From the NCBI GenBank assembly GCA_945787485.1, contig CALZHV010000043.1, forward strand, positions 1 to 14,211: a DNA stretch of 14,211 nt, in the 5' to 3' direction. This document shows, piece after piece, positions 13,824 to 14,211 of this stretch. The DNA is from an uncultured Lachnospiraceae bacterium (GTDB taxonomy: Bacteria > Bacillota > Clostridia > Lachnospirales > Lachnospiraceae). The translations under genes and the position numbers were made by a program. Position 1 is the first letter of the stretch; every line of letters begins with the position of its first letter. The notes under the pieces were generated by a model. That model saw nothing but the letters and a program-made list of their open reading frames with translations. It was not told the DNA's origin and did not search any database.

Positions 13824-14211
13824 TGCTATATATCTGACAAATAAAACTGCAACAGTAATAAGCATGATTAGTGGAATAAAAACTATCATGCTTTTTTTAT
13901 TTTTAAATAAAACGGACAATGCAGACATTAAAATTGAAAATATAATAGCCGAAACTGACATTAAAATAATATCATTACCCGTCACATTGCAGATTATTAA
14001 ACAAATAAGTGATACAGTATAAACAGGTAAAACTGCAGTTAAAACATTCAAAAAAAGCATTTCTGATTTTTGAAAAACAGAAAAAGTTATGTAAACTTTA
14101 TTTTCTTTGTCTGTCTTATAATTTAATATACCCAGTAGTGCTGAAAAAATAATGAAAAGCATTCCAAATTCAAATACGGGAAGATTAATTATTTGTTTTT
14201 CGTTTTCAAAA
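13818..14211 (-). CDS. Multi-spanning membrane protein, ABC-2 permease-like (5' partial)
   Basis: The frame is open on the - strand from the window edge (14211) to a TAA at 13818-13820, giving 130 residues with no start codon needed; the ATG at 14162 is internal. The residues before that Met (NLPVFEFG) are consistent with coding sequence. Four hydrophobic segments are visible in the part seen, at about residues 14-28, 50-75, 79-102 and 106-129. The stretch FSALLGILNYKTDKENK followed by FSVFQKSEMLF resembles the segment of ABC-2 type permeases after the first membrane helix, where a short cytoplasmic coupling region follows. The ATPase partner would lie beyond the window. Family assignment is tentative; that it is a real membrane protein gene is more secure. 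A + strand terminator lies within its 3' coding sequence. Confidence 0.55.
   Translation of the reverse strand, partial: FENEKQIINLPVFEFGMLFIIFSALLGILNYKTDKENKVYITFSVFQKSEMLFLNVLTAVLPVYTVSLICLIICNVTGNDIILMSVSAIIFSILMSALSVLFKNKKSMIVFIPLIMLITVAVLFVRYIAG
13860..13898 (+). terminator. Rho-independent terminator, probably of nrdR-yigZ
   Basis: AAGCATGATTAGT (13860-13872) pairs with ACTATCATGCTT (13882-13893): 12 pairs with one bulged T and a 9-nt loop, followed by seven Ts (13892-13898). It is the first strong + strand terminator after yigZ, 59 bp past its stop, and lies entirely within the convergent - strand gene. Confidence 0.75.

Overview
The window reads as a chromosomal segment of a low-GC anaerobic Firmicute, most likely a clostridial gut bacterium of the Lachnospiraceae type. 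The reasons are AT-rich intergenic DNA, strong AGGAGG-type ribosome binding sites, a clostridial-type Rnf complex in the order C-D-G-E-A-B, a YlmC/YmxH gene followed by nrdR and a YigZ gene, and Firmicute-type PTS proteins. The genus assignment is inference. Almost every gene is on the + strand; only the last, cut by the window end, is on the - strand. No rRNA, tRNA, CRISPR array, insertion sequence or phage gene was seen.

Region 1 (1-3521) is a phosphotransferase block: the 3' part of a fructose-type enzyme IIBC, then HPr (ptsH) and enzyme I (ptsI), so the general PTS energy-coupling proteins sit in a fructose operon. HPr keeps the catalytic His15 but has Arg at the position of regulatory Ser46. 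A perfect 11-bp hairpin separates ptsH from ptsI. An A-rich 45-bp tandem repeat and a rho-independent terminator close the block.

Region 2 (3522-7070) is a tightly packed four-gene set: a membrane-anchored NusG-domain-II protein, a Gx transporter family membrane protein (Hpre_diP_synt_I family), a ROK sugar kinase and a GH1 6-phospho-beta-glucosidase. The first two resemble the pair found in flavin-based extracellular electron transfer loci; the last two form a beta-glucoside phosphorylation and hydrolysis pair.

Region 3 (7071-12435) is the Rnf ferredoxin:NAD+ oxidoreductase, a membrane ion pump, with its own candidate promoter. Its main oddity is that RnfD and RnfG are one 549-residue protein carrying both expected covalent FMN sites (Thr153 and Thr522). 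A long hairpin terminator ends the operon. Its descending arm contains the ribosome binding site of the next gene, and a plausible promoter lies within the hairpin.

Region 4 (12436-14211) holds a small PRC-barrel YlmC/YmxH protein, the ribonucleotide reductase repressor NrdR and a YigZ/IMPACT protein. A convergent multi-spanning membrane protein (ABC-2 permease-like) follows; the likely yigZ terminator lies inside its coding sequence.

Taken together, the segment couples sugar entry (fructose PTS, phospho-beta-glucoside cleavage) to anaerobic energy conservation (Rnf). The strongest leads are the RnfD-RnfG fusion, the Ser46-less HPr encoded with a fructose permease, the NusG_II/Gx pair near Rnf, and the nested terminator, promoter and ribosome binding site in front of the YmxH gene.
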